A stretch of DNA of 64,000 nt from Shinisaurus crocodilurus (taxonomy: Eukaryota; Chordata; Lepidosauria; Squamata; Shinisauridae). The stretch covers positions 33,871,091 through 33,935,090 of the forward strand of contig CM037888.1 in assembly GCA_021292165.1 (NCBI GenBank), written 5' to 3'. The position numbers and the translations under genes were made by a program. The notes under the pieces are model-generated. The model made no database searches, was not told the DNA's origin, and saw nothing but the letters and a program-made list of their open reading frames with translations. This document shows positions 35,201-45,612 of this stretch, in pieces. Every line of letters starts with the position of its first letter. The first letter of the stretch is position 1.

Positions 35201-38200
35201 GTGGAAAGCTAAGCAGGGTCAAGCCTGGTTATTACTTGGATGGGAGACCCCTCCTCTAGTTTCCTGCATTGAGCAGGGGGTTGGACTCGATAGCCTTGTA
35301 GGCTCCTTCCAACTCTATGATCTATGAAATCTATGAAATCATCTACATGCAACACCTGGGAATCAAATCCCCACACCAAGAGCTACTGGAGGAAGTACCA
35401 TAGCATAAAAGGGTAATCCATGAGTTACCTGGGGAAAAAAACTTCTATCATCATGAGGAACACTTTAGAGCCAGTCTGATATGTTAAGAATCGCAGAGAT
35501 GTGTTCTCTACCAGCTAGCTAACTCCAGGATTTGCCATTAACCCTTTACAAATACAACATATTGCAGAGAGAAAGAAACTTAAGAGTCTATGGGAAATCT
35601 ACACAAGAAAGGAAATCTGCATTTCAGGATGAAGATCCTGGTGTGACAATCCATTCTTAACTCACCGCGTCGATATTGCAGGGGTCTCCAAACTGCAAAC
35701 TGTATGCGCTCCATCTCGTCTGAAAAATCTAGGCACAATGGGGGTTGAGTTAAGGAGAGAGTGTCAGACCCAAAACACGGAACCTTTAAGAAAACGCAGT
35801 TCAGCTTGAAAAACTGATACAACCTTAGAGGAAGTTATAGTACCATTCAACCAATTCCTGGATGGTGGGCAGCCTCTCTGGACTGGTAACTTCCCACACC
35901 CATGTTTTAATTTTATTTTGGTCAAAGAAGAGATCCAGCAGACAGATCTGGACTCTGAATTAGTGTATTCTATCCATTCATCCATGGAAGCAACACAGCT
36001 CAGTGGTGTTATTTTACCCGAGGCCAGTCCGACCAGCAGCCCCCAAGAAGATATTCCAATGGATGGCTAGTTCCCTTTGAGGTCAACAGCAGCACATCTT
36101 GCCACCTGTTCATTTAACAGTGCTTTACAGTAAGAAACAAGTTGTGCTCAATAAACCTTCAGCATTCTAGAAGTAGTGTGCGTAGTGGTGAGAGTGTTGG
36201 ACTGGGACTCGGGAGATCTGGGTTCTAGTCCCCGCTCGGGCATGAAACTCACTGGGTGACTTTGGGCCAGTCACTCAGCCTAACCTAGCTCACAGGGTTG
36301 TTGCGAGGATAAAATGGAGAGGATTATGTAAGCCGCCTTGCGTTCCTTGCAGGAAAAAAGGCGGGGTATAAATATAATAAAATAAAATAAAGTGATAGTC
36401 TAAAGTGGGGTTTTATGGTCAAAATTCTCTCTTGGAAACCATGCTTAACTAGCTTCCCCTTAAATTCAAGGTTCTAAAAAGCTGCATTTCAACTGGAGCA
36501 CCATTCTAGCACATCCACTTTGAAAAGGAGTCCAGAATCTGTGAGCAGTTTAGCCTCTCTCAGACCTTGGCTAACCTGGAGAACAGAAGTTGCAAGGCCA
36601 CCTGCATCTAAAGAGATCACAGTGATGGCAGCACTGCATACAGCTAGACTGCTCAAATCCCATGCAAGCTGAGGGGAACCAAAGTAGCCTAACCTTCCAA
36701 TTTGATTTCAACCCAATAATCTAAGTTTTATGATAAGATTAATATGGTTCATGGTGGTGATGTGAAAACTTTCTACTTAAGGCCCATGTGCTTATTCTGT
36801 CATTATTCAGACCTTCACAAACTATCTCTACAAAACTACAATAGTGTCTTGAATTGTGTTTTGAATATGCCCATTTGCATTCCATTTATAGTTCTTTAAA
36901 TGGCAAAGCTTTCAGAAGAGATGGAGGGAAGGTATGTTTTCCAAAGCAACATTCCATGTGCATAATCAGTACCATTTAAACTTTGAAGAATGCTTGCTAG
37001 GATCTTCAAGGGCAAGATTTTGAAGGAAAGCCTTTTAAAAAACCAAAACAAATGGTTTCTTACACTTCAACATTTTTCTGCTGGAGACCGGACGTTTTCT
37101 TGCCTGGAGCAGCACCTCTCATCTTTCCTTCTGCATACTGTTCCCTTTAAAAAGAAAGTCAGCAAAAAGGTTGTAATATCTACACTTCTATAATCCTTCA
37201 CCGCTAAAACCAGGAACCCTGGGAAGCGGTGAAGAAACTCTAAAAGAGTATTCTTAACGCTCCTAGAACTCCAGAATACAAATCTACAAATTCACTTTCT
37301 GAAATTCACAGTTGGGCAATACTTTTATTAAGACCAACCAAGATGCAAAAGTGAGCAAGCTTTCAAGTTCTCCAGAACTCTTTCTGTTGAGTGTAGTGGA
37401 GTAGGCTCCGAGGTCATCTCCACCTGCCTCGCCGCTCTGTCTCCTTGAATCCTTTCCACAGCAGAGTTGGTGGTAGACAGCCTTGTGGCAGGCCATCTTC
37501 TTCACCTGCCTCCCTTGCTCTCCTGGGATCTGCTAGTCCAGTGTTCTCCAACCTTGGGTCCCCAGATGTTTTTGGCCTACAACTCCCAGCATGCCCCAGC
37601 CAGCATAGCTGGCTGGGGCATGCTGGGAGTTGCAGGCCAAAAACATCTGGGGACCCAAGGTTGGAGAACACTGCTCTGGAGCAACAGAGTAGCTGGCTGG
37701 GGCATGCTGGGAGTTGTAGGCCAAAAACATCTGGGAACCCAAGGTTGGAGAACACTGTACTAGCCTCTTCTACCCAGACTCAAAAGCATTGTTTCTACCC
37801 AGTTCCAGAGAGGCTGAGGGAAGGCTACAGCATGGCACAGCTTGATTTTCCAGTATTAAAGATGGGTAGACCATGATTCTCTGTGGATGGCACCACTAGA
37901 GAACTTTGCCACTCTAACTGCCAATGCGACCAGTTAAGTTTAATACTGGAAGTGCCAGTAAAGATTATATTGGGAATGTACCGTCTTGGTTTTTCCTCTT
38001 GCCCTCTCACAAACTCAACACTACTAAGGTTTTAGCTATCTTATAGTGCTATGTACTCATTTTCACCCACACAGAAGATGAAATATGAACCATGATGTTG
38101 TTGCATACATCCCAATACACAGTACTGAAAAAACACTGAGGGTATTTAACAGGATATGTTCAAAGCAATGTTTAGATAGGTAAGTATACGGGAGCTTCAA

Positions 38201-41200
38201 GTATCTCTCAAGCTTGAGCCAAAGCAATTTGTGTACACTACTTTGAAATCTGTAGATGTAAGTGGTTTATAAATACCCATAAATAAAATAATATCAAGAT
38301 AACTTTTTTTAAGCTCAAGTTTTTCCCCATCAACAGAAAACCAAGGTGTGGGTAGTTTGGAAGCTTCTGGCAAGGCAGGGAGGAACACACTCCAAAAAAT
38401 CTGGAAGAGCAGGCACAGGAAGGGACAAGTACACCCTTCAAGCGAGTTTATGTAGAACCCAGTTCCCAATGTTCCGTCACATTCTCGCATGACCCAAAAA
38501 CAATCCAAGATCAGGGCAATACAGATAGGAGCCAACTGGGGTTCTGAATAGCTGGATTCACCAGGGGTAGAGCTTGGAGCATTATCCCTTTATTTACTTT
38601 CTCTCATATAAGGGGCCAGAGGACACCACGTCCATAAAGGAAAACACCTTCCCTGCTTCAACATTACATGGCCCAGGCCCTCACCAACTGGAATTCATCA
38701 CCTAGTAAGTTGATGACACCCAACCCTCTCTCCTTTCCCTGAAGCTGTTCTAAATCATTGTCTGATGTGGGTAATGGACTGGATGGGGGCAAACGAATTG
38801 AAGCTTAATCCAGACAAGACAGAAATGTTCCTGTTCAGTTAAAAGGCAGATCAGGGAATAGGGACTCAACCTGTGCTGGATGCAATTCCACTCAGGTTCT
38901 CAGCTTGGGTGTGCTCCTGCATTCAGCCCTGAACCTGGAAGCCCAGGCTTCGGCAGTGGCCAGGAGTGCGTTTGCATAGCTGAGGCTAGTAAGCGAACTG
39001 CTCCCATTCCTGAAGATGTCACTGTGGCCAGATCAGACAACTGCCTTAGTTACAACCTGTTTAGACTATTGTTATGCAGTCTGTGTGGGGCTGCCCTTTA
39101 AATGTGCTTAGAAACAGTTGGTCCAAAATGCTGCGGCCGGACGGACGCTTGACCAGTCAGACTGTTACAGGGAGCACGTGACTCCCTTGTTACAACAGCT
39201 TCACAGGCTTCCAGTCTGTTTCTGGACACAATTCAAAGTTCTGGTTATGACTTATAAAGCCCTATTCAACTATGGACCACACTAATCAAAAGATCGCATT
39301 CTCCCATACGAGCCTGCATTGGTTTTAAGATCTTTGGGGGAGGCCTTTCTCTTTGGTGGCGTGTTTGGTGGCTGCTCCCAGGCTCTGGAACCCCTTGCCA
39401 AGGGGGGGTCCCCTTCTACTGCCCCTCCACCAGCAGGGAAATGGTTTTTTATTCAGGCAGGCCTTTGGCATTTAAGCTGCTCTGCCGCTGAAGGGGTTCT
39501 ACTGGGCTGGGTGCGGTCTTTTTCTTTTCCTGTTGTGTTTTTAATGGAATTGTTTTGATGTTATGTTTTAATTAACATTGTTTTTAATCTGTATTTTATT
39601 ATTGTTAGCCACCTTGAGTGCCATTTTTTGGGAGAAAGTCGGGATATAAGTTTAATAACTAAACCCTGCAGGGGGGTCAGAATAAACTGTATCCCCCACC
39701 CAGGGGGCAGGGACATGCAATATACAAGCCCTCTCTACGCACACACACTGACACCCCACTGGTCACAGCGATGGGCATTTTGTTAGTTCCCAATAAGAAC
39801 CATCATAAATACTTTAAAAGGTGGTTTTGAAGAAACAAGCGTCAACCTGTGAAAATGGGGAGGGGGCAGGTGGAGAGAAGAGAAGAGAAGAGCTGCTGCC
39901 CTTGCCTGGAGATGTTCATTTCCTTCAAGCCTCAATGGTCCCCAACCCCAGAAAGGAAGTGCTGCTGCTATCTTCAGCTTTGTAGTTATACCAGCCTCCT
40001 GCCTGTGTTCTCATCCCCCTACACAGGAATACAGAGACACCCAAAACTGCTGCGTACAACACACAACACCATTTACAACACTGCTGGCTGGACTTATAGT
40101 TTCTTCATTACAAGACATTAATCCCTTCGCTACAAATACTTACTGATTGGCCTTTTGAAGCTCTTTCTGTTTCTGCAGATTGGTGTCGACGTATTTGAGC
40201 ACTCTGCTTTCTGGAACCCATTCATCCCAGCTGAAAGAAAAGAGAACAGCTTTCAAAGCCTACATAACAGGGCACAGCCTCCTTGTTAAGCATGTGACTT
40301 CACAGAAAGCCAGTGATCTTTGCTTTTGTGACTTGCAGTCCCGCTTGTGACATGCATCTACCCTCGCAAATGGGGATTTCATCTCCCACCCAAATAAGGA
40401 CCACAAAAATCTTCATGGCCTAGAAAAAGTGACATCAGATTGATCAGGAAAGACAGGAGATACAGTGGACACACAGTAGCTGGAAGAACAGAGCCCTCAT
40501 CTTCCTTTCACCTAAAAGATTAACTTTTTCACCTCAGAAGCCTATGAGAATGTTGTGGTCCCCAAGGTGGCAGCAAAACTATCAAAAAGGGCAGAAGAGA
40601 GCACAAAAAGCAGCAATGGAACTAGCAACATTCAGGATCGGCAGCAGCTGGGGAAGATAACCCATTATGTCATAATCCTGTCAGCCAATGGAGAGCATTT
40701 TCAATATCTGCTGTCGCTGGACAAACTTCAAGTACATTTTCTTGAAAACCACAATAACTATAGTAATTATTTGCATGCCTCCGCTATTGAATATAATAGG
40801 TAAGTGGATGCAATTATGGGATCCTTTTAACTGGAAGTGCCAGGAATACATGCAAATATAGTTTCATGCCGCCAGTCACCCATCAGTTTGTTACCTTCTA
40901 CATTAGCTTATGTCTCCTGAGATGTGAAGGACTTGTTTAAACTTTTTAGGGGGAGGTGGGAAATAGAAATACTCACTTTTTATTCCAGCCACTGTAATGT
41001 ATGAAGTATTTCACTTGTTTGTCCTTTATGGCAACCTTTACACACTAGAATAAAGAAGGAAATTCATTCAGTAGCTATCCAAGTGTTGAGGCCATTAAAA
41101 TCCTCCAAATGCCACTTTGGACTGGATTAATAGTTAGGCAGCCTACTGGGTATTGCCGCAGCCAAATACAGTCCCTTGCAATCTGGGCATTTCCCATCCT

Positions 41201-42836
41201 GCTCCTTTAGCATCCCTTGCAGCGAGGAACATGGTGACTGCCCAAAGGGTGCTGCGTCCCCAGTTACTCGCAACACTGGCTGCCTTGCTATCATGAGGAA
41301 TACGGTACCATCAATATTGCAGAAGACTTCAAAAGGAAGGCAGGATGGGGCAGACCAGAGTAAGGGAGCCGGGGTGCTGGAGGCTGCTGTGTTTGCACAG
41401 GCTTGCTTCTGTGCGAGAATGCTGGCAGAGGAAAGTGTGGCATGTGAATCAGACACATGAGTTGCGCCCCAGAACAGGTTTTAGCATAGCACAGGTACCC
41501 CCTCCCCCACACACCCTTAATCCAGCACTGCCATTGGTGGGTTAATGCCATCTGCCAAAGCAAACTACAGCCAACATACCTTTGCTTCATAAAGAAGAGG
41601 TCCATGGAAACACAGCACCCGTTCACCTGTGAGGAAATGTCCATTTAGTAGAAAAAGCATGCCCAGACACATGCGCGCACACACACACACACGTGCGCAC
41701 AGTATCTTTTTATAAAGCTGAAATAAAGGTGTAAGGACCAGTGAATGTATCTTTTTATTGTAACCCTTAGTAAGAACTTGGCCACCCAGTGTCTCACGTC
41801 TCATTCTCTGCTCCCCATCACAAGTACAGTCATGCCTTGGATTGAGAGCATAATTCGTTCCAGAAACATGCTTGTATTCCAAAACACTCTTATATCAAAA
41901 CGAAATCCCCCCCAAAAAAATTGTACAGAGATTTTTAATTTAAGCCGTACTACAGTACTTGTATTGCAAGACGTCGCTTGTATATCAATTAAAAAAAAAA
42001 TTAAATAAATATTTAAAATTTTGCTTGTCTTGCAAAACACTCTCAAACCAAGTTACTTGCAATCCAAGGTATTACTGTATGCTCAAAAACCACTCCTCAC
42101 TGCATAAGCATCCTGGCTGACAGAGGAGCAAGGAGAGACTGCGCTATGGCGCAGTTCTAGTTTTAAACTTGCAGGAGGAGGATTTCAACGGTGCTGATGA
42201 AGGGCACCCATTTCCCATCAGCTGTTTTGGCTGCACGTGACCGCGAGGCCTTTGCATGCCCTCCTCTGCAAGCTGAAATGCACGCAGATTCCCGGGCATT
42301 ACGACCTCGGGGTCAAACGGCAGGCCGCCGCCACCGCCGCCGTCACCACAACCGGGCCGGGCCTCGCCCGCCCACAGCATGCAGCCGCTTTCCCAGCACG
42401 GCGACGGGGCTGCTCCGGCCCGCGCAAAGGGGAGCCGCGGCCTTCGGGCCCTGCCGGGGCACCGGGCTAACGGGGAGCGGCCGCCCCTCGGGGTCCCCGC
42501 GGCCGCCCCGTCGCTGGCCGGCCCGCCCCGGCACGTGCCGAGAAGCGGGAACGGGGCCCCGGAAGGCGGAGGAAGCCTTTCGGGCGCCGGGCGGGGGCTC
42601 CCGGCTGCCCCCGCCAGCGACGAGCAGGGCCCGGGGCCCCTCCCCCCCGCCTTCCTAAGGTCGGGAGGGGCATTTTCCGGAGGGGGAACGGGTTCCTGGG
42701 CATGTGCCGACGGACCGGAGGGGGGCCCCACCGCCGCCCCTCCCCCGCGCAGCCGGGGCACCTCGCGCCGCGGCCCCCGCGCGGCCCGCCGCTCACCCTC
42801 CTGGAATTTGGGCTTGGGGTCCTGCTTGGGCGCCAT
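26700..42836 (-). CDS. MORF4L1: MORF4L1 (MRG15), complete gene, 12 coding exons
   Basis: MORF4L1 is a nuclear chromatin adaptor shared by NuA4/TIP60 acetyltransferase and SIN3 deacetylase complexes. Its N-terminal chromodomain binds H3K36-methylated nucleosomes and its C-terminal MRG domain binds partners. I joined twelve minus-strand exons from GT-AG sites: 42836-42797, 41626-41580, 41044-40977, 40230-40144, 37144-37064, 34453-34429, 32131-32043, 31769-31668, 31395-31307, 29961-29789, 28793-28709 and 27525-27441. They total 971 bases where 972 would give the 323-residue isoform; the single missing base lies in exon 6. Chromodomain cage residues equivalent to Y26, Y46, W49 and W53 are all encoded. 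The start [11 protein letters not shown] and the stop after YHRKAV fix both ends. An AATAAA signal lies at 26725-26720. The 5' end is in a CpG island. Confidence 0.97.
27441..27525 (-). CDS. MORF4L1: MORF4L1 coding exon 12 and stop
   Basis: 85 bases encode [20 protein letters not shown] and EYHRKAV, then TAA at 27443-27441. Acceptor TTTACAG. Confidence 0.98.
28471..28512. repeat. CT/CA compound microsatellite
   Basis: (TC)n followed by (AC)n within MORF4L1 intron 11. Confidence 0.95.
28709..28793 (-). CDS. MORF4L1: MORF4L1 coding exon 11 (MRG domain)
   Basis: 85 bases encode [20 protein letters not shown] and NYLHDFL after a shared valine codon. Acceptor CAACACAG, donor GTATGTAT. Confidence 0.98.
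29789..29961 (-). CDS. MORF4L1: MORF4L1 coding exon 10 (MRG domain core)
   Basis: 173 bases encode the longest stretch, including [20 protein letters not shown] and [17 protein letters not shown]. Acceptor CTGAACCAG, donor GTATGT. Confidence 0.98.
31307..31395 (-). CDS. MORF4L1: MORF4L1 coding exon 9 (MRG domain)
   Basis: 89 bases encode [20 protein letters not shown] and KKSRGNTDN, ending with two bases of lysine. Acceptor TTCCATAG, donor GTGAGAAG. Confidence 0.97.
31545..31573. repeat. ACC trinucleotide repeat
   Basis: About eight CCA units in MORF4L1 intron 8, close to exon 8. Confidence 0.9.
31668..31769 (-). CDS. MORF4L1: MORF4L1 coding exon 8 (MRG domain start)
   Basis: 102 bases, 34 codons in phase 0, encode [20 protein letters not shown] and [14 protein letters not shown]. 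Acceptor CTTCTTCAG, donor GTAACT. Confidence 0.97.
32043..32131 (-). CDS. MORF4L1: MORF4L1 coding exon 7 (basic linker)
   Basis: 89 bases encode [20 protein letters not shown] and ARVDPTVES. The PRKKRARVD stretch is the predicted nuclear-localisation-like basic segment. Acceptor TTTAG; donor GTACGT sets a phase-0 end. Confidence 0.95.
32197..32237. repeat. CA microsatellite
   Basis: About twenty CA units just upstream of a hAT element in MORF4L1 intron 6. Confidence 0.95.
32271..32901. mobile_element. hAT non-autonomous element, 631 bp, GACTCG-rich ends
   Basis: Begins CAGGGATGGGGACTC and ends TTCAACATCCCTG, with CAGGGATG/CATCCCTG terminal inverted repeats. It is flanked by exact GCCAGATG duplications (32263-32270, 32902-32909). 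About 130 bases at each end are packed with GACTCG and ACTCGAG motifs in both orientations; the centre (32440-32700) is unrelated and contains a diverged internal repeat (CCTCTGCCTGCCTG). No transposase frame is present. Confidence 0.92.
33957..34113. mobile_element. Foldback hAT-like MITE with internal duplication
   Basis: GGGGTGGGCAACTTGTGGCC at the left pairs with AATTGCCCACACCT at the right, and CTACAACTCCCAT pairs internally with GAGAGTTGTAG. The segment TATCTGGAGGGACATAAATT is tandemly duplicated near the right end. Confidence 0.75.
34429..34453 (-). CDS. MORF4L1: MORF4L1 coding exon 6 (microexon, apparent one-base loss)
   Basis: Acceptor TTTTGGCAG and donor GTAAGAAC flank a lysine-rich microexon aligned to the KTKKNKQK segment. 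Exon 5 ends in phase 2 and exon 7 starts with two bases of a codon, so 26 bases are required, but I count 25; the difference falls in the GACAAAC region, where other species have GAACAAAC. It may be a sequencing indel or my miscount. Confidence 0.85.
34595..34618. repeat. CA microsatellite
   Basis: About twelve CA units in MORF4L1 intron 5. Confidence 0.95.
35172..35342 (+). mobile_element. Chimeric 5S-rRNA/CR1 SINE, intact
   Basis: The cleanest copy: 5S-like head with GAAAGCTAAGCAGGGTCA and ACTTGGATGGGAGACCC (box A and box C), then a CR1-like end with GAGCAGGGGGTTGGACTCGA and ATCTATGAA repeats. It lies antisense in MORF4L1 intron 5. Confidence 0.88.
35666..35719 (-). other. Candidate cassette exon in MORF4L1 intron 5
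   Basis: A 54-base segment flanked on the minus strand by GATTTTTCAG and GTGAGTTAAG. Inserted between exons 5 and 6 it preserves phase and would encode [17 protein letters not shown] with no stop. I know of no such MORF4L1 isoform, so this is a prediction from splice sites alone. Confidence 0.35.
36180..36395 (+). mobile_element. Sauria-type tRNA SINE
   Basis: Head GTGGTGAGAGTGTTGGACTG and GGTTCTAGTCCC, body CTGGGTGACTTTGGGCCAGT, tail AAAAAAGGCGGGGTATAAAT plus AATAAAATAAAATAAA. Same family as at 7.6 and 21.8 kb. Confidence 0.9.
37064..37144 (-). CDS. MORF4L1: MORF4L1 coding exon 5 (linker)
   Basis: 81 bases encode [20 protein letters not shown] and QQKNVE, then two bases (GT) of a valine codon. 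Acceptor TTTAAAG, donor GTAAGAA. It carries part of the basic linker between chromodomain and MRG domain. Confidence 0.96.
37539..37757. mobile_element. hAT MITE family A, three-arm compound copy
   Basis: A complete forward/reverse palindrome (37539-37673) is followed by a third, reverse arm (about 37690-37757). Outer octamers TGCTAGTC (37531-37538) and TACTAGCC (37758-37765) match at 6 of 8 positions. Confidence 0.85.
38740..39660 (+). mobile_element. Old L2-type LINE fragment
   Basis: Contains a LNPDKTE-like segment (TTAATCCAGACAAGACAGAA), a [12 protein letters not shown] block and a 3' tail (CCACCTTGAGTGCC...GGGATATAAG). Frames are broken throughout. Lies antisense in MORF4L1 intron 4. 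Confidence 0.75.
40144..40230 (-). CDS. MORF4L1: MORF4L1 coding exon 4 (chromodomain end)
   Basis: 87 bases encode [20 protein letters not shown] and then QKELQKAN. Acceptor TTTCAG, donor GTAAGT. The exon joins directly to exon 3, giving the short chromodomain form without the 39-residue insert known in the longer human isoform; no sequence for that insert was recognised in the preceding intron. Confidence 0.97.
40977..41044 (-). CDS. MORF4L1: MORF4L1 coding exon 3 (chromodomain)
   Basis: 68 bases encode [20 protein letters not shown] and NK, ending with two bases of an asparagine codon. Acceptor TATTCTAG, donor GTGAGT. Carries cage Y46 and W49. Confidence 0.97.
41580..41626 (-). CDS. MORF4L1: MORF4L1 coding exon 2 (chromodomain start)
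   Basis: 47 bases encode [16 protein letters not shown] with the shared glycine codon. Acceptor CCTCACAG and donor GTATGT. Includes the first cage tyrosine. Confidence 0.97.
41652..41711. repeat. 58-60-base sequence shared with a split SINE at 46.86 kb
   Basis: AAAAAGCATGCCCAGACAC, then a GC/CA alternating core, then CGTGCGCACAGTATCTTTTT. The same sequence, in the same orientation, interrupts the 5S/CR1 SINE at 46863-46920. It lies about 25 bases upstream of MORF4L1 exon 2 on the minus strand. Confidence 0.85.
41827..42077. mobile_element. Tc1/mariner-type MITE, 251 bp, TA target
   Basis: Ends CAGTCATGCCTTGGATTG and CAATCCAAGGTATTACTG, flanked by TA on both sides (41825-41826, 42078-42079). 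Non-coding. A second copy lies in ADAMTS7 intron 1. Confidence 0.88.
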
Positions 42837-43650
42837 TTATAAGCGACTCTGCCTCCCCCTCCCCGCGGGGGCCTCTCAGCTGCGTCGCCGCATTATGGCA
42901 AGAGGAGGCCGCGCGGCGCATGCGCGGCGGCGGCGGCGGCAGCAGCGCCCGCCTCCTCCTCCCGCCTCCTCCTCCTCCTCCTGCGCGGGGCACGCTGGGC
43001 CTTGTAGTCTTGGGTGCTCGCCGCCTCCGGCCGCGGCGCTGCTCCGGGCCGAGGACCGCAGGCTCCTCACCGCCGAGCGGCCCTTCGCGCGCGCCGTTCG
43101 GCAGAGAGCCGCGCCTGCCGCGCGCGCCCGGTCCGAGGGGCGCGAGCCCGGGGTTCAGAGTCCCGCGCGCCGCCCTCTCGCGCCTCCCCGTCTGCGCTGG
43201 GCGCGGGGGTCCCGCCCACCGGCGGAACCGGGCGTCCTCGGCGTCCTTTGCGGCGCGAGGGGGCCTCGAACGAGGGGCTTCTTTCCCCTTCCCCGGCGCT
43301 CCCTTTGCAAAGCGGCCCCTCCAGAGGAAGGCGGACAAGTCCGCACAAACTTCCCTCGCGCGGGGGGGGGGGGCGTGGCACTGCGCGCTCCCTTCAGGAT
43401 CCCTTTGACAAGCACCGGGCAGAGTAACCAGGGCGCCTGCCTGCGGCTGCCGGACCTAAGCCAGCGCTCCTGGGCATGTGCAGAGGGCCTTCCCCTTGTC
43501 TCGCGGAGCAGGCGGCACCGTCAAGGCTTCCAGGTCTGGAAGTGAAGCAGCAGCGCGGCGGAGAGGCGCCGGGCCGAAGCGCCCTTCGGTCAAGGCGGGC
43601 GGGCTGGCCGGCTCCCCGGCTTGGAGGCCGTGGCTGGCCGAGGGCGCGGC
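42280..43650. promoter_or_regulatory. CpG island over MORF4L1 promoter and exon 1
   Basis: Highly GC-rich, CpG-dense stretch with MORF4L1 exon 1 at its centre. Long overlapping frames on all strands (up to 388 codons) are composition artefacts rich in A, G, P and R. Confidence 0.88.
42797..42836 (-). CDS. MORF4L1: MORF4L1 coding exon 1
   Basis: Encodes [13 protein letters not shown] plus one base of the next glycine. Donor G|GTGAGC lies at 42796-42791. The ATG is immediately preceded by CTTATAA. It sits inside the CpG island. Confidence 0.97.
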
Positions 43651-43934
43651 GTTCACAGAGAGAGGGACGAAACAGTCAGAAAGCAAACACGGAATCGGGT
43701 GTATAGAGCAAAGCCCGGGGAGAGGAAAACCCCAGCACAGACTTAGGAATAACTCTTGAATGGAAACATCTCACCGCCAGTTTCTTAGTTCACTTAGAAA
43801 TAGGTCCCCCTGCTTGGGTTCAAACAGCACAAGGGCGCAATTTTGTATGAATCACGGTAGAATACAAAACAAAGCAACCTCCTAACATAGAAGTTACAAT
43901 GTTCACTTTATGTAAGCAGCACCTCTGCCAGGCC

Positions 43935-45160
43935 CGTTCATTTATTTATTTATTTATTTCTTATATTTATTAATCGCCCATCTGGCCGGTCACCCAGCCA
44001 CCCTGGGTGATGTACAATTAAAATACAATAAAACAATACAATAAAATATAATAATAATTAAAACAATATAAAAAGTTCTTTTAAAAACCTAACCCACCCC
44101 ATATTCCCGCCTGAACAGCCATGTTTTTAATGCACGGCAGAAGCTCATCACGGAGGGGGCATGGCGAAGGTCACTAGGGAGGGAGTTCCATAGTGTGGGG
44201 GCGGCCACAGAGAAGGCCCTCTTCCTAGTCCCCACCAGCCTGGCTGCTCTGGCTGATGGGATAAGGAGAAGGCCATCTGTGGCAGACCTTGTTGAGCGGC
44301 CTACTTGATGTTGCTGGAGGCGCTCCTTGAGATAAGCTGGGCCGGAGCCATGTAGGGTTTTAAAGGTCAAAACCAACACCTTGAATTCGGCTCGGCAAGC
44401 AACTGGTAGCCAGTGCAACTCATTAAGCACTGGCGTGATATGATCACGCCGGCGGCCGCCCTTAATCAGGCGAGCCGCCGCGTTCTGTACCAGCTGAAGC
44501 TTCCGAACCGTCTTCAAGGGTAAGCCCACGTAGAGCGCCTTACAGTAGTCTAGGCGAGAGGAGACCAAGGCATGAACCACTGATGGGAGCAGGTGATTAG
44601 GAAGGTAGGGGCGCAGCTGCCGTATCAGATGGAGTTGATTCAGCGCCGCCCGGCTCACAGCTGACACCTGAGCCTCCATGGACAGCTAGGAGTCTAAAAT
44701 GACCCCCAAGCTGTGGACCTGGTCCTTCAGGGGGAGATGTACCCCATTCAGCACCAGGTCAACATCCCCTAACCTCCCCTTGTCCCCCACCAGAAGTACC
44801 TCGGTCTTGTCGGGGTTCAGCTTCAGCATGTTCCTTCCCATCCAGCCAGCCACTGCCTCCAGGCACTTGGACAGGGTCTCAACGGCCAACCTCGGTGAGG
44901 ACTTGAAACAGAGGTAGAGCTGCATGTCATCCGCATACTGATGACACTGCACCCCAAACCTCCTGATGATAGCTCCCAGCGGCTTGAGGTAGATGTTGAA
45001 TAACATCGGGGAGAGGATGGAACCCTGCGGCACTCCACAAGTGAGCAGCCGAGGGTCCGAAGCCTCCTCCCCGAGAACTACCCTCTGATACCTTCCAGAG
45101 AGGAAGGACCGGAACCACTGCAATACAGTGCCTCCCAAGCCCAAGCCCTCCATGAACTAT
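43935..45160 (-). mobile_element. L2-type LINE, 1.2 kb, nearly intact RT
   Basis: Minus-strand frames 45153-44686 and 44679-44089 form one RT reading broken by a single stop at 44686-44688 (CAG to TAG within DSQLSMEAQ). It contains SGRYQRVVLGEEASDPRLL, CGVPQGSILSPMLFNIY and the catalytic YADD box. It is the longest L2 copy in the window, but lacks the endonuclease. Confidence 0.93.
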
Positions 45161-45164
45161 CATT

Positions 45165-45612
45165 CATGATAGTTATTTATATACCACCATTCAATCATAT
45201 TCTCAAGAGTGGTTTACATGTGGAAGAAAAATATGTAATACAATAAAATAACAAAAATAGTAAAAGGAAAGAAGAAAGCAAGCTAAAATACAAAAGACAG
45301 CATAAAACAATCAACCAATTAAAATACCAAGAATACCCTAAAAGCTTCTGTAAATAAAAAGGCCTTTGCCTGGTGTCAAAAAGACCATAAGATGCGTGCC
45401 AGGTGGACCCCTCCGGTGTGGAGAAGGCCCTCTTCTCCCCGCCTTCCTTCAGATGATGGGCACCCAGAGGCAAACTCCGAATTAAAGTACAGGTAGGCAT
45501 ATATGGACACACCTGGTCTGTCAGTTAACCTGGCCTCAAGCCATTAAGGGCTTTAAAAGCCAAGAACTGAGCCGGGAACCAATTCTGCTGATGCGGCATA
45601 GAAGGAATAAGT
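45165..45612 (-). mobile_element. Older LINE 3' fragment (L2-related)
   Basis: Minus-strand text includes AGCCCTTAATGGCTTGAGGC and a long A-rich tail, in the style of an L2-related 3' region. Diverged and non-coding. Confidence 0.5.

Noticed and set aside
35180..35250. Possible 5S rRNA gene
   Set aside because: Only the internal promoter region resembles 5S rRNA, and it is fused to a CR1 tail with LINE-type terminal repeats and present in four dispersed copies, so it is a SINE.
42379..43545. Plus-strand open frame of 388 codons over the MORF4L1 CpG island
   Set aside because: Antisense to MORF4L1 exon 1, low-complexity, with competing frames in all phases. An artefact of few AT-rich stop codons.
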